64,000 nucleotides of DNA, taken from the NCBI GenBank assembly GCA_963204725.1, contig CAUJHH010000064.1, forward strand, positions 43,125 through 107,124, given 5' to 3'. Positions 17,436 to 26,627 of this stretch are shown piece after piece. A program made the position numbers and the translations under genes. The notes under the pieces were generated by a model, which had not been told where the DNA came from, ran no database searches, and was given only the letters and a program-made list of their open reading frames with translations. The stretch is from Planctomycetota bacterium. GTDB lineage: Bacteria > Planctomycetota > Phycisphaerae > Phycisphaerales > UBA1924. The stretch's first letter is position 1. Each line of letters opens with the position of its first letter.

Positions 17436-19268
17436 ATGGATCGCTGCCCGAACGCACTCGGATGGTCGTTGATGGCATTGGAGCGTGGCGCGAGCGAGCG
17501 CGCTGGACTTGAGTCTCTTGAGCGACGGGCATTGCTCGCCGCACCATTCGCGTTCGACGCGGACCACACGATTGTCGAGTTGCAGACCACATTCGGCAAC
17601 ATCAGAATCGAGCTGTTCGACGACATCGCGCCCGGCACGGTCCAGAACTTCCTGACTCTTGTGGCGAACGACCGGTACGACGGCTCGTTCTTCCATCGAC
17701 ACGCGACGAATTTCGTCATCCAGGGCGGTGGCTACACCTACAACAGCGAAGACGGGCTCGGAGATGTTGAGCACAACGGCACGATCGCCAATGAGTACGG
17801 CAGATCAAATCTCGAGCGCACTGTTGCCATGGCCAAGCAGGGCGGCGACCCGAATTCGGCGACGAGCCAGTTTTTCTTCAGCCTGGCGAACAACTCGTCG
17901 AATCTCGACAACCAGAACGGCGGGTTCACGGTGTTCGGCCAGGTGTACGACGACGACTCATGGGCGGTTGTGCAGGCGATCGCGGGCCAGGAGATCGTCA
18001 ATTTCGGCGGCGCGTTTGACACGACACCCGTGACGGACGAATTTGATCCCGAACAGGGCGCGGTCGATGCGTCTTGGTTCATCTACATCAACGACGCGGT
18101 TGTGATCCATACTCCGGAGAGCGTGCTCACGTCACTTCTGAACGCGGTGCCCAATGTGGCTGCCGGTCCGGCCGGGAGCGCAGTGGTTGGCGTTCTGAAT
18201 GAGTTTGGTCAAACCACGCTCTATCAGAAAGCCAACGGCGCGACGCAGTGGGTTGCCGTCGACCCCGATCGCGACGAGACGGTGCCGACCCCCTCGCACA
18301 ATCTGGTGACGTGGCGCGACCCGAAGGACAACCGCTTCTACGCCGCAGTGCCTTCCTCCGGTGGCATGCTGCTCTACACGAACACCGCGCCGGGCGTGTG
18401 GACGACTCGAAACCTGACCGAAGAGATCTCAGGCGCTGGCATCATCGCCTCCGAGATCACGCAGTGGAAAACAACCGCCACTCGAAACAACGTCTTCAGG
18501 CTCACGGGCCTGCTTGCCAACGGCGATGTCGTGCAGTACGAGCAGACGGTCTCGATCGTCGCGGGAGGCTACCGCTGGAATTTCAAGAACCTCTCCGACG
18601 ATCTGAGGCTCATCGGTGAGACGACCCCGGCCTTCCAGGGACGTCTGATCGCGTACTCGACCGCATGGGATGCATGGCATATCGCGGGCCTTGATTTGGG
18701 CGGGCAGATCCAAACCATCTGGCGCGGCCCGCGCATGAGCCAGTGGGTGCTGTCGAATCTCAGCATCATCACCGGCGCACCTTCACTCTCTGGCGGCCTT
18801 TCCGTCTATCTCACGCCGTGGAAGGGCATCAATCTCGCAGGCGTAGACTCGAGCGGAAAGCTCCAGATCACGTGGTGGATCCCCCGCTTCGTCGGCACAT
18901 GGGTCGTGACTGACCTGAGCAGCGCGATCGAAGCCCCCGCGATCTTCGGAGATTCGATCACCTCATTCAACACGCCCTCGGGCGGCCTGAACATCGCAGC
19001 CAGAACGACGGACGACGAGGTCGTCGTCTTCTGGTGGGTCCCCGGAGCACCGGGCAATCAATGGCGTGTGCAAAATGTCACCGACATCGTGGGCGGCTCC
19101 GTGACGCCCCTCACACTCGGCGGCGAGTTGAGCGCTACCGCGAATGGCGACGGCGAGACGAGTATCGTGGGCCGCGGACCCGATGGCAAGGTCGTGCGGT
19201 TCTACGGTTCGGTCATCGATCAGACCTGGCTGATGGAAGACCTCTCTGACATCGCCACGGTGGTCTGA
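17436..19268 (+). CDS. LEPR-type secreted cyclophilin fused to propeller-like repeats
   Basis: This 610-residue protein has a LEPR-variant N-terminus (LESLERRALLA, 25-35), then a cyclophilin peptidyl-prolyl isomerase domain at about 45-225. The key cyclophilin positions are present: FFHR with Arg88, VIQGG with Gln96, SQFFF with Gln145 and Phe147, and FTVFGQV with Phe167. It should therefore be an active prolyl isomerase. From about 235 to the end there are about seven repeats homologous to the C-terminus of the divergent neighbour (WWIPRFVGTWVVTDLSSAI). Cyclophilins help fold exported proteins. Joined to an envelope-directed repeat domain, this one probably works at or outside the outer membrane. 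The stop lies 3 bp from the convergent peptidase gene. Confidence 0.88.
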   Translation: MDRCPNALGWSLMALERGASERAGLESLERRALLAAPFAFDADHTIVELQTTFGNIRIELFDDIAPGTVQNFLTLVANDRYDGSFFHRHATNFVIQGGGYTYNSEDGLGDVEHNGTIANEYGRSNLERTVAMAKQGGDPNSATSQFFFSLANNSSNLDNQNGGFTVFGQVYDDDSWAVVQAIAGQEIVNFGGAFDTTPVTDEFDPEQGAVDASWFIYINDAVVIHTPESVLTSLLNAVPNVAAGPAGSAVVGVLNEFGQTTLYQKANGATQWVAVDPDRDETVPTPSHNLVTWRDPKDNRFYAAVPSSGGMLLYTNTAPGVWTTRNLTEEISGAGIIASEITQWKTTATRNNVFRLTGLLANGDVVQYEQTVSIVAGGYRWNFKNLSDDLRLIGETTPAFQGRLIAYSTAWDAWHIAGLDLGGQIQTIWRGPRMSQWVLSNLSIITGAPSLSGGLSVYLTPWKGINLAGVDSSGKLQITWWIPRFVGTWVVTDLSSAIEAPAIFGDSITSFNTPSGGLNIAARTTDDEVVVFWWVPGAPGNQWRVQNVTDIVGGSVTPLTLGGELSATANGDGETSIVGRGPDGKVVRFYGSVIDQTWLMEDLSDIATVV

Positions 19269-19271
19269 ACA

Positions 19272-22200
19272 TCAATTCGTGCGTCGAGTGAGGTCCCCTG
19301 AGGCCCCTTCCGTGCCTTCCGGTCGCTCGGCGGGCTTCTGGTCTCTCATCTCGATGATGAAGTCGTACATCATTTTGCGGTAAAAATCGCCGAAGAGCCC
19401 GTGCCGATATCCGGGCATGGCCATGACGCGGAACTGTCGCTTGGCCTTCTGGAGCGCATCGACCAGGCGGATCGAGTTCTGCATGTGGACGTTGTCGTCC
19501 ATGGTCCCGAACGTGATCAGCAGGTCTCCATTGAGCTCTTTCGCGGCGCCGACAACGCTTGTTTCCTTGTAGCCCTCGGGATTGGCCTGCGGTGTCAGCA
19601 TATACCGTTCGGTATAGATGGTGTCGTAGAGCGACCAGTCCGTAACCGGGGCTCCGGAGATCCCCGCCGCGAACATGTCCGAATGGGTCATGCAATACGC
19701 AGTGAGGTATCCGCCGAATGAATGGCCGTGCATGCCGATTCGGGAGGGATCGACGTAGGGGCGCTGCTTGAGCCAATCGATCGCAGACTTGACGTCTTCG
19801 AGTTCACCGACCCCCATTCGCTTGTAGGTGGTCCAAGCTGACTGAGCACCCTTGCCGCTCGCGCTGTATGGATCCGCACGAAAGAGTATGAATCCGTCGT
19901 TTGCGAGCACGTGCTCCCAGAGCATCGAGCTCCACGCGTCGCGAACGGTTGGCGCGTGCGGGCCGCCATAAGTCTGGAACCAGACCGGATAGGTCCGTTC
20001 CGGGTCGAAATCAGGCGGGTAGAGGATGCTGCCCTCCAATACATACGGCTCACGCCCCTCGCGCTCAATCGGGATCTGGACGAGTTCGTACTTTCCTCTG
20101 CGATACTTCGGGAGATCACGGACCGGATTGGTGTCGAGCATACGGACCAGTTCGCCATCGGCTGATCGCAGAGCGACTCTCGGCGTGGTCGCATTCGTTG
20201 ACCAATTGTCGATAAAGTACTGCGCCTTGGGGCTCACAGAGACGGAGTGGTGGCCCGGCTCTCTGGTCAGACGCTCCATTTCCGTTCCATCGAGCTTGAG
20301 CCGGTACAGATTCTCGGCGACATGTGAGTCCGCTGTGCCGGTGAAGTACAGCCACCCGCCCTCTTCGTCGACACCCGCGATCGAGCGAATCTCCCAGTCT
20401 CCTTCGGTCACCTGCGTCGGGTTCTTGCCGTCCTTGCCCACCTTGTAGATGTGCTTCCACCCGGTGCGCTCGCTGAGCCAGAGAAAGGAGCCATCCTTCA
20501 AGAATCTGGGCTCTCCCTGCCACTCGACCCACGCGTTGGAGGTCTCCCTCCAAGACACCTCCGGGCGGCCTCCACCATTCTCGCACGTCGTGACATCCAT
20601 CCAGGTCTGGAATCGGTCCTGCACACACACGAGCAATCGTCCGCCATTCTGCAGCCATGACACGCCGGGAACGATGAAGTTTCCCGCCTCATACGCCGAG
20701 AGGTCGACCCAGCGGGGCTCGCCTCCGGCAACGGTCACGATACCGACCCTCACGTCAGGGTTTGGCTCACCGACTCGGGGGTAACGAGTCATCTCTACAT
20801 TGCGCGGCTCCGGTTTGTCGTCGACAATGATGTACTCCGGAACGCGAGAACTATCGGTCTCGAGGAACGCGATGCGGGAAGAGTCGGGGCTCCACCAGTA
20901 GGCCTGCCAGTCGCGGTTGAACAGTTCCTCGAAGTAGACCCAGCCGGCCTTGCCGCACTCGACGAGGCCGCTACCCGTGGTGGTGAGTTGTCGCTCGCCC
21001 TGAGTCTCGACATCAACCATCCAGAGGTTCTTGTCCTTGACGAACGCCACAAACCGTCCATCGGGGCTAAACGTCGCCAGTTCCTCCCGTTCGGGGGAAC
21101 TGGTCAGTCGAACCGCCATGCTGCCATCCATCTTGCAGTAATAGAGATCGTTCTCGTGCTCGACGAAGAACGCGTCGCGTGACTTCGTGAATGTGCGACC
21201 GCCACTGGTGGAGAGCCGATCAGCCGTTCGCTTGTCGAGCACTGAGATCTTCTCGAGCGCCACGGCCATCGCTTTGTCCTCGGCGTGCAACTCCATCCGG
21301 CCGGTTGGCGCGTGGACACGCCACGTCTTGCCGCCCTTACGCTGCAGAAAGTGCTCACCATCCTCGCGCCAGCCCAGCCCCCCCACGGGCGAGCCGGAAA
21401 GGTCCGGTGCCCGCTTCGCTTCATAGACCGCCTCATAAGTCAGAGGGAGGTCCGACTTCGCGTCTTCCGGCAGATCGGGCGCCGCAACCGCAAGGATCGG
21501 TGTGGCGATCGGCACACGCAGGATCGGGTACTCGTTGCCTTCTGTCACTCCGTCGATCAGGCCCCAGGCGGCGAGGCCGTCCTCGGCCATGGGCTCCAGC
21601 AGATACGACGCGAGCGTGCCAAGCGGCTGCGCCGTTCGAACCTCCCACCAGCCCGCGGGCACCCGCTGAGAGCCCTCGACGACGGCGGTATCGACTGTCG
21701 AGAGCGTGTGCTGCTGAAACGGCCGATCGGACCGAGATACAAGATCTACTCGCTGAGTCGCGATGTCGAGTTCGATGTCTTCTCTTGTTTCCTCGACCCG
21801 AATGCCGTGCCGCTGAAGACGCTCGACAAGACCCGTCATTGCCGGGGGAATGAGGTAGGCCGCGGGTCGATTGATGGTGAGAGTCGGCTCCCATCGATCG
21901 ATACGCTTCACCTGATAGTCCATCATCGTGTCGGTACGAACGGTCTTGCCGTCTCGCTGCTCTTCGACGTATCCAAACGCCGTCACCGGCTCTTGGAATG
22001 GGAGCACCTCCGCCCTGAGCGCAATCTCCTTACCATCCTCTCCCGCCTTTGTAGCTCGCTCATCGGCCTTCGCAACGATGTCCCTGACCCGCGTCGCGTT
22101 TGTGGCGGCGTAGCCCAGGATCTCCTCGCAGAACGCCTTCGTGCACAGAATCCGGTCCTTGAACGTCGCGTACACATACGCCTCGGAGAGGATCGCGATT

Positions 22201-23081
22201 CGATTTCGCATGCCGACGTATCCTTCTCCGTATCGCGGGATCGGCGGATACGAGTGCCACTCCGTGTGGTTGTTCTCGAAGTCTCCGTACCAGAATGTCT
22301 CGTATCCGGTTCGTTCGAGGACGGCGGCATCGATGGCTGGCAGCATCGATTGGGCAACGAACTCCCGGAGATCCGCGTCGATGGCGGGATGCCGAGGCGA
22401 CGAGTATGTCAGCGTGTACCTGTGGAAAGACCCGTTCGTGGTGTGGCAGTCCACGACGATCGCCGGATCCCACTCATTGAAGAGCCGAATCAGCGCTCGC
22501 GTCTCCGGCGCATCCATTTTGACGTAGTCGCGATTGAGGTCCAGGCCATCGGCGTTCTCACGCTCGCCAACCCCGCCGCTGGGACCGGTCTGGTGGGATC
22601 GATTCTTGGGGTCGATCCGTTCATTGCCGTCGGCGTTGTAATTCGGCAATACCAGGACGACGAGGTCCTCAAGCACGCCAGCGCCGTCTGCCAACACGAG
22701 ATCACGGGCGAGCATGAGCAGGGCCTCCTTCCCCTCAACCTCGCCCGCGTGGATATTGCCCATGAGCAGCACAATGGGACGCGCGCTCGCCTTGGCCTCT
22801 GCCGCGTCCTTGATTGGCTTATCGGAGAGAACCAGCATCGGGATATCGCGCCCCTCGGCGGTCGTTCCGATAGTGGTGAATGTGGCCCGATCTGAACGCG
22901 CGGCCAGCGCCTTGAGAATCGCGTCTACGACATCCTCACGCGATGTCCGTTCGAAGTCGCTCCGCTCCGCTTCGGTGAGCAGCTCGAGCGGCACGGGCTC
23001 TTTGGACGCCGCTGATTGGTCCTGAGCGATCGCGAGGCCCGCAATGATCGAGAACGAAAGAGCAGCAAGTATTCTGCGCAT
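19272..23081 (-). CDS. Secreted M14 carboxypeptidase / S9 prolyl-oligopeptidase fusion
   Basis: This 1269-residue exopeptidase combines two catalytic families. A signal peptide covers about residues 1-19 (cleavage near GLAIAQ). The M14 zinc carboxypeptidase domain has zinc ligands His111 and Glu114 (HAGEVEGKE) and His213 (DCHTTNG), with catalytic Glu300 (ILSEAY). A DPPIV-type beta-propeller follows at about 670-1010. The S9 alpha/beta-hydrolase domain has Ser1121 (GHSFGG), Asp1195 (GTMDDNV) and His1227 (GYRHGLFG). Both active sites look complete. The ATG at 23081 has GGAG upstream and opens straight into the signal peptide, so longer starts are rejected. It lies 88 bp downstream of an amidohydrolase gene on the same strand. 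Confidence 0.9.
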   Translation of the reverse strand: MRRILAALSFSIIAGLAIAQDQSAASKEPVPLELLTEAERSDFERTSREDVVDAILKALAARSDRATFTTIGTTAEGRDIPMLVLSDKPIKDAAEAKASARPIVLLMGNIHAGEVEGKEALLMLARDLVLADGAGVLEDLVVLVLPNYNADGNERIDPKNRSHQTGPSGGVGERENADGLDLNRDYVKMDAPETRALIRLFNEWDPAIVVDCHTTNGSFHRYTLTYSSPRHPAIDADLREFVAQSMLPAIDAAVLERTGYETFWYGDFENNHTEWHSYPPIPRYGEGYVGMRNRIAILSEAYVYATFKDRILCTKAFCEEILGYAATNATRVRDIVAKADERATKAGEDGKEIALRAEVLPFQEPVTAFGYVEEQRDGKTVRTDTMMDYQVKRIDRWEPTLTINRPAAYLIPPAMTGLVERLQRHGIRVEETREDIELDIATQRVDLVSRSDRPFQQHTLSTVDTAVVEGSQRVPAGWWEVRTAQPLGTLASYLLEPMAEDGLAAWGLIDGVTEGNEYPILRVPIATPILAVAAPDLPEDAKSDLPLTYEAVYEAKRAPDLSGSPVGGLGWREDGEHFLQRKGGKTWRVHAPTGRMELHAEDKAMAVALEKISVLDKRTADRLSTSGGRTFTKSRDAFFVEHENDLYYCKMDGSMAVRLTSSPEREELATFSPDGRFVAFVKDKNLWMVDVETQGERQLTTTGSGLVECGKAGWVYFEELFNRDWQAYWWSPDSSRIAFLETDSSRVPEYIIVDDKPEPRNVEMTRYPRVGEPNPDVRVGIVTVAGGEPRWVDLSAYEAGNFIVPGVSWLQNGGRLLVCVQDRFQTWMDVTTCENGGGRPEVSWRETSNAWVEWQGEPRFLKDGSFLWLSERTGWKHIYKVGKDGKNPTQVTEGDWEIRSIAGVDEEGGWLYFTGTADSHVAENLYRLKLDGTEMERLTREPGHHSVSVSPKAQYFIDNWSTNATTPRVALRSADGELVRMLDTNPVRDLPKYRRGKYELVQIPIEREGREPYVLEGSILYPPDFDPERTYPVWFQTYGGPHAPTVRDAWSSMLWEHVLANDGFILFRADPYSASGKGAQSAWTTYKRMGVGELEDVKSAIDWLKQRPYVDPSRIGMHGHSFGGYLTAYCMTHSDMFAAGISGAPVTDWSLYDTIYTERYMLTPQANPEGYKETSVVGAAKELNGDLLITFGTMDDNVHMQNSIRLVDALQKAKRQFRVMAMPGYRHGLFGDFYRKMMYDFIIEMRDQKPAERPEGTEGASGDLTRRTN

Positions 23082-23169
23082 TGATGTGGTCTCCGACGAG
23101 GGCTGTTCCGACTCTCGCGCGTAGTGGATACCGCTCCATGGACGTCGCGTTGAGGGCCAGCCCAAGAAC

Positions 23170-24507
23170 TTAGGGGCGCAGAAGGGATTCGCCGTCCTGC
23201 TTGATGACGACACCGCCTCGCATCACGAATCGGACGTCCTGAAGGACGGCGATGTCGTCGATCGGGCTCGAGCGAGTGGCGATGAAATCGGCCTCCATTC
23301 CGGGTCGAATGGCGCCGATCCTTCCCGCCAGACCGCACAGGTCCGCTGCGTGAAGGGTTGCGCTGACGATCGCATCGCTGGCCGACATCCCCGCCTCGGT
23401 CATGTACTCGAATTCCTTCGCGTTGATACCGTGGGCGCATACGCCGGCGTCCGTGCCAAAGGCAACCTTGACGCCTCCCCTTTGGGCGCGGCCAAAGGCC
23501 TCCTGAATCACCGGTCCAACAGTTCTCGCCTTGGCAGCGACGGCGGCAGAGTAATACCCCGGGATCTCCGCGTTGTGCTCCACCGTCTTGCCAGCGATAA
23601 TCGTGGGGACGAGATAGGTTCCGTGTTCCTTCATGAGCTGGATCGCTTCATCATCGAGAAACGTCCCGTGCTCGATTGAATCGACGCCGGCTCGCACCGC
23701 TGCCTTGATCCCCCGAGTGCCGTGAGCGTGCGAAGCGACTCGCTTTCCCAAGAGGTGCGCGGTCTCGACGATTGCCCGAAGCTCATCGTCGAAGAGTTGC
23801 TGCTCGGTTCCCGCCCCGATGTTGGATAGCACGCCCCCGGTTGCGGTGAGCTTGATGCAGTCGGCTCCACGCTTGACCTGTTGCCGCACGGCACGCCTGC
23901 ACGCGTCGACACCATCGGCGACGCCATTGGCTGGAGTCGGAATCGGGAGAAGATCGTCTCGGAATCCATTCGTGTCGTCGCCGTGGCCTCCCGTTGGCGT
24001 GATCGCCTCACCCGACGAGAGGATCCGCGGGCCATGAACCCGCCCGGACTCAATTGCATCCCGAACCGCGAACACCGCGTCCCCGCCCGATCCGACGTCT
24101 CTGACGGTTGTAAAGCCCGCCAGCACAGTCTTGTGCGCGTTCTCCAACGCGCGGATCGCGCGATCGGCGTCGGACTCTTGCAGGGTGCGCATCCGGATGT
24201 CCGGCGTGAACTCCATGGACAGATGAACGTGGCAATCAGTCAGGCCCGGCAGCACAAACTGGTCCGACAGATCGATAATCTGGGCGTTTGGGGGTATCTG
24301 GGTGGTGGAGTCGCCAACGCTCTCGATTTGCCCCAGCTTTACAATCACGATCGCATTGTTGATCGGCATCTGGCCAGGCTCGGCCAAAAGCTGGCCGCAG
24401 CGTATCGCGATGACGTCGCGATCCGGAGCCGAGCTGCCGACGGCGCGGGAGCTCCAGAGTCCGATGATCGTCACGAGGTTCAAGCAGGCGTACGTCATTC
24501 GCTTCAT
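23170..24507 (-). CDS. Secreted metal-dependent amidohydrolase (Xaa-Pro dipeptidase/imidazolonepropionase-like)
   Basis: This 445-residue enzyme has an N-terminal signal-like helix (about 8-25) and a complete amidohydrolase metal site: DCHVH (His93, His95), Lys219 in CIKLTATGG, His260/262 in ASHAHG, His280 in IEHGTF and Asp353 in FGTDAG. Relatives hydrolyse Xaa-Pro or other dipeptides and cyclic amides; the substrate cannot be read from sequence. The next gene is the M14/S9 peptidase, so the pair may degrade peptides outside the cytoplasm. The ATG at 24507 follows a GAGG site. It diverges from the PEP-CTERM-like gene. Confidence 0.88.
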   Translation of the reverse strand: MKRMTYACLNLVTIIGLWSSRAVGSSAPDRDVIAIRCGQLLAEPGQMPINNAIVIVKLGQIESVGDSTTQIPPNAQIIDLSDQFVLPGLTDCHVHLSMEFTPDIRMRTLQESDADRAIRALENAHKTVLAGFTTVRDVGSGGDAVFAVRDAIESGRVHGPRILSSGEAITPTGGHGDDTNGFRDDLLPIPTPANGVADGVDACRRAVRQQVKRGADCIKLTATGGVLSNIGAGTEQQLFDDELRAIVETAHLLGKRVASHAHGTRGIKAAVRAGVDSIEHGTFLDDEAIQLMKEHGTYLVPTIIAGKTVEHNAEIPGYYSAAVAAKARTVGPVIQEAFGRAQRGGVKVAFGTDAGVCAHGINAKEFEYMTEAGMSASDAIVSATLHAADLCGLAGRIGAIRPGMEADFIATRSSPIDDIAVLQDVRFVMRGGVVIKQDGESLLRP

Positions 24508-24620
24508 AGGGGTGTCCTCAAGGTGCCGCGGAGCATACCAGAATGGGTCAGGCGATTGTGAGCCCGCATAAACGTTCAATTCTGTCGTGTTTGGCTCGTA
24601 TCTCTTTGTGCGAAACAGGG

Positions 24621-24649
24621 TTGCCTTCCTGAAACCATCCATGTATCTT
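24621..24649 (+). promoter_or_regulatory. Sigma-70-type promoter of the PEP-CTERM-like gene
   Basis: TTGCCT at 24621-24626 and TATCTT at 24644-24649 are separated by 17 bp, and each matches the consensus at four of six bases. The start codon is 61 bp beyond the -10 box, leaving a leader that contains a small hairpin. Confidence 0.5.
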
Positions 24650-24664
24650 CGGGATTGCGTCCCT

Positions 24665-24681
24665 CCGCCCACGTCGGGCGG
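24665..24681 (+). promoter_or_regulatory. Leader hairpin before the PEP-CTERM-like gene
   Basis: CCGCCC and GGGCGG pair around a five-base loop in the untranslated leader, ending 16 bp before the GGAGAG ribosome site. It could stabilise the mRNA or be chance in GC-rich DNA. Confidence 0.35.
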
Positions 24682-24709
24682 CGGATGTGTCGTAATTGGA
24701 GAGATAGAC

Positions 24710-25417
24710 ATGAAGAAGGGTTTGATCGCTGCGGCCACGCTTGCCGCCGTCGCCGGACTCGCGTCCGCGGACGTGTTCAACGACAATGTGGGCAACCACC
24801 TTGCGGGTGGTGACCTGCACGATTTCTTTGCCAGCCAGGGATTCAATCACCTCGACATCGTGTCGGTCGGCGTCACCAACGACGCCTCAAACATCTACTT
24901 TGATATCCAGCTCAACGCGGACATCGACGCCACGAATTGGGGCAATTACATGATTGGGCTTAACACGGGAGCCGGCACCGCGACCGACAACCCGTGGGGA
25001 CCTCGACCGATCAACTGGGGCACCACCATCAGCCACTGGATCGGCACGTGGGCGAACGACGGCGGGTCCGGTATCGGCGGCCAGGTCTGGTCGCACGACG
25101 GTTCGTCGTGGTCTCAGACCGCGGGCCTCTCCGGTACCGACGATTCGCAGCACTCCACGGGCCACCAGCGTTTCTCGGTCGCCCTCTCTGACCTCGGCCT
25201 CGGCGTCGGCGACGTCGTCCTGTTCGACGTCGTCACCTCTGGTGGCGGCGGCGGCGACCCGGGCGTCGATCATCTCTCTCGATCTGACTATTCTGCGAGC
25301 GATTGGGGTTCCGGCTCCGCGTCCGGCAACTTTCTCGCCTACACCATCGTTCCTGCTCCCAGCGCGATTGCGCTTCTGGGCCTCGGCGGACTGGTCACTG
25401 GTCGTCGTCGTCGCTGA
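24710..25417 (+). CDS. PEP-CTERM-like secreted protein
   Basis: This 235-residue exported protein has a signal peptide at about 1-20 (MKKGLIAAATLAAVAGLASA). The body is rich in Gly, Ser, Asp and Trp and resembles carbohydrate- or ligand-binding beta-sandwich proteins. The end carries an exosortase-type sorting tail: VPAPSA, a hydrophobic helix (ALLGLGGLV) and RRRR. Family knowledge: an exosortase cleaves at the Pro-x-Pro-like motif after export. The motif here is PAPS rather than PEP, as often seen in Phycisphaerae. No exosortase is in the window. The ATG at 24710 has GGAGAG upstream. Confidence 0.85.
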   Translation: MKKGLIAAATLAAVAGLASADVFNDNVGNHLAGGDLHDFFASQGFNHLDIVSVGVTNDASNIYFDIQLNADIDATNWGNYMIGLNTGAGTATDNPWGPRPINWGTTISHWIGTWANDGGSGIGGQVWSHDGSSWSQTAGLSGTDDSQHSTGHQRFSVALSDLGLGVGDVVLFDVVTSGGGGGDPGVDHLSRSDYSASDWGSGSASGNFLAYTIVPAPSAIALLGLGGLVTGRRRR

Positions 25418-25451
25418 GTCGTTCCATCGCTGCTATTGAGCCTTGAAACAG

Positions 25452-25481
25452 CAACGCTCCCGGGCCCGTCCGGGAGCGTTG
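25452..25481. terminator. Bidirectional hairpin terminator
   Basis: A perfect 12-bp stem (CAACGCTCCCGG and its complement) closes a six-base loop between two convergent genes, ending 1 bp before the sarcosine-oxidase stop. There is no long T run on either side, so it may act as an intrinsic terminator of modest strength or as an mRNA 3' end. Confidence 0.75.
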
Positions 25482-26627
25482 TCATTGGCATGTGGAACGG
25501 AATCGTCCGAGGCCGAGAAAGCCCGCGGGCAGGTCGGTTCGGCCGTGCTCGACCAGATCCGCCATGATCTCGCCCACCACGGGCGCAAACTTGAATCCGT
25601 GTCCGCTGAACCCGCATGCGATCGACACGTTCGGATGGGCAGGATGCGCGTCGACGATGAAGTGGGAGTCTGGGCTCATCGTGTACATGCAGATTGCCAT
25701 GGCCAATGTGGGGCCATCCCCTTGCGGAAGAAACCGCCGCAGACCGGGTCGGAAGCTCTCTTCGTCCGCAATGGTCGCACCATTGCGATCAAGGGACTCG
25801 GGATCGGTTGCGGGACCCGGGAAGTGTCTCGCAAGCTTGAGTCCCGGATGAGACGGCTGTATGGGGAATCCATAGAAGACGGACTGGTCAGAATCCTCGA
25901 TCGCCCAGCACGGAAACCGGCCCAATTCAAACCGGTCCGGCTGCTTGGGCCGCACCCATCCAAGAATCTGCCTCGTGACTCGGAGCATGACGCCTAACTC
26001 TGACACGATTCGTCCGGTCCATGCCCCGCAGCAGACGACCAGCCGCGAAGCGTGGTACTCACCTTGCTCCGTCGTGACGGATACACCATCCCTCGTCGAG
26101 CTCCACGAGAGGGCTTGCTCGCGAGCGTGGATCGTCGCACCCCGACCAAGGGCCTCGGTCGTCATCGCGGCCACAGCATGCTCTGGCACGATGTAGCCCG
26201 CGGACGGCTCGAATACCCCTTCGTATCCGTTCGGCAGCGTGAACTGCGGATACTCGGCCTGGATCTCTGCAGAGGTCATTGCACGGTGCGCGAGCCCGTG
26301 CATGCGAGCGGCCGCCAATGAACCCCGAACGGTTTCGCTGTCCGGAAGCCCCGCGTAGAACGCTCCCGTTCGCACGAACGGCCGGAGCGTCGATCGCTCG
26401 TTCAACCCCTCCCACAGCATGAGCGAGCGGCGCAGCAGGGGCACGTAGTCAGGGTGCTCAGAATACGCCAGTCGGAACATCCTGGAATGGCCGTGATGCG
26501 CCCCCATCGAGTGTGGGATGTCGAACCGTTCGAGACCGAGCACTCGCATGCCGCGCTCAGCCAGTCGCCAACATGTCGCAGCGCCCATCGTCCCAACCCC
26601 GAGGACAATGGCATCAAACGCCTTCAT
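25482..26627 (-). CDS. solA: Monomeric sarcosine oxidase / N-methyltryptophan oxidase family flavoenzyme
   Basis: This 381-residue FAD-dependent oxidase of N-methyl amino acids has an N-terminal Rossmann motif VLGVGTMGAATCW and the MSOX-type signature HSRMFRLAY. Cys313 in AICMYTMSPD corresponds to the cysteine that binds FAD covalently in monomeric sarcosine oxidase (Cys315 there). It ends with the GFSGHGFKFAPVVGE segment. The reaction would be oxidative demethylation giving formaldehyde and hydrogen peroxide. The exact substrate (sarcosine, N-methyltryptophan or another) is not settled. It overlaps the upstream DUF2339 gene by 14 bp. Confidence 0.85.
   Translation of the reverse strand: MKAFDAIVLGVGTMGAATCWRLAERGMRVLGLERFDIPHSMGAHHGHSRMFRLAYSEHPDYVPLLRRSLMLWEGLNERSTLRPFVRTGAFYAGLPDSETVRGSLAAARMHGLAHRAMTSAEIQAEYPQFTLPNGYEGVFEPSAGYIVPEHAVAAMTTEALGRGATIHAREQALSWSSTRDGVSVTTEQGEYHASRLVVCCGAWTGRIVSELGVMLRVTRQILGWVRPKQPDRFELGRFPCWAIEDSDQSVFYGFPIQPSHPGLKLARHFPGPATDPESLDRNGATIADEESFRPGLRRFLPQGDGPTLAMAICMYTMSPDSHFIVDAHPAHPNVSIACGFSGHGFKFAPVVGEIMADLVEHGRTDLPAGFLGLGRFRSTCQ

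Noticed and set aside
17040..17774. Minus-strand frame filling the gap between the LEPR genes
   Set aside because: It overlaps the start of the cyclophilin gene and shows no family or plausible start site.
21285..22895. 536-codon frame opposite the M14/S9 gene
   Set aside because: It lies wholly antisense to a gene with intact catalytic motifs and has no motif of its own.
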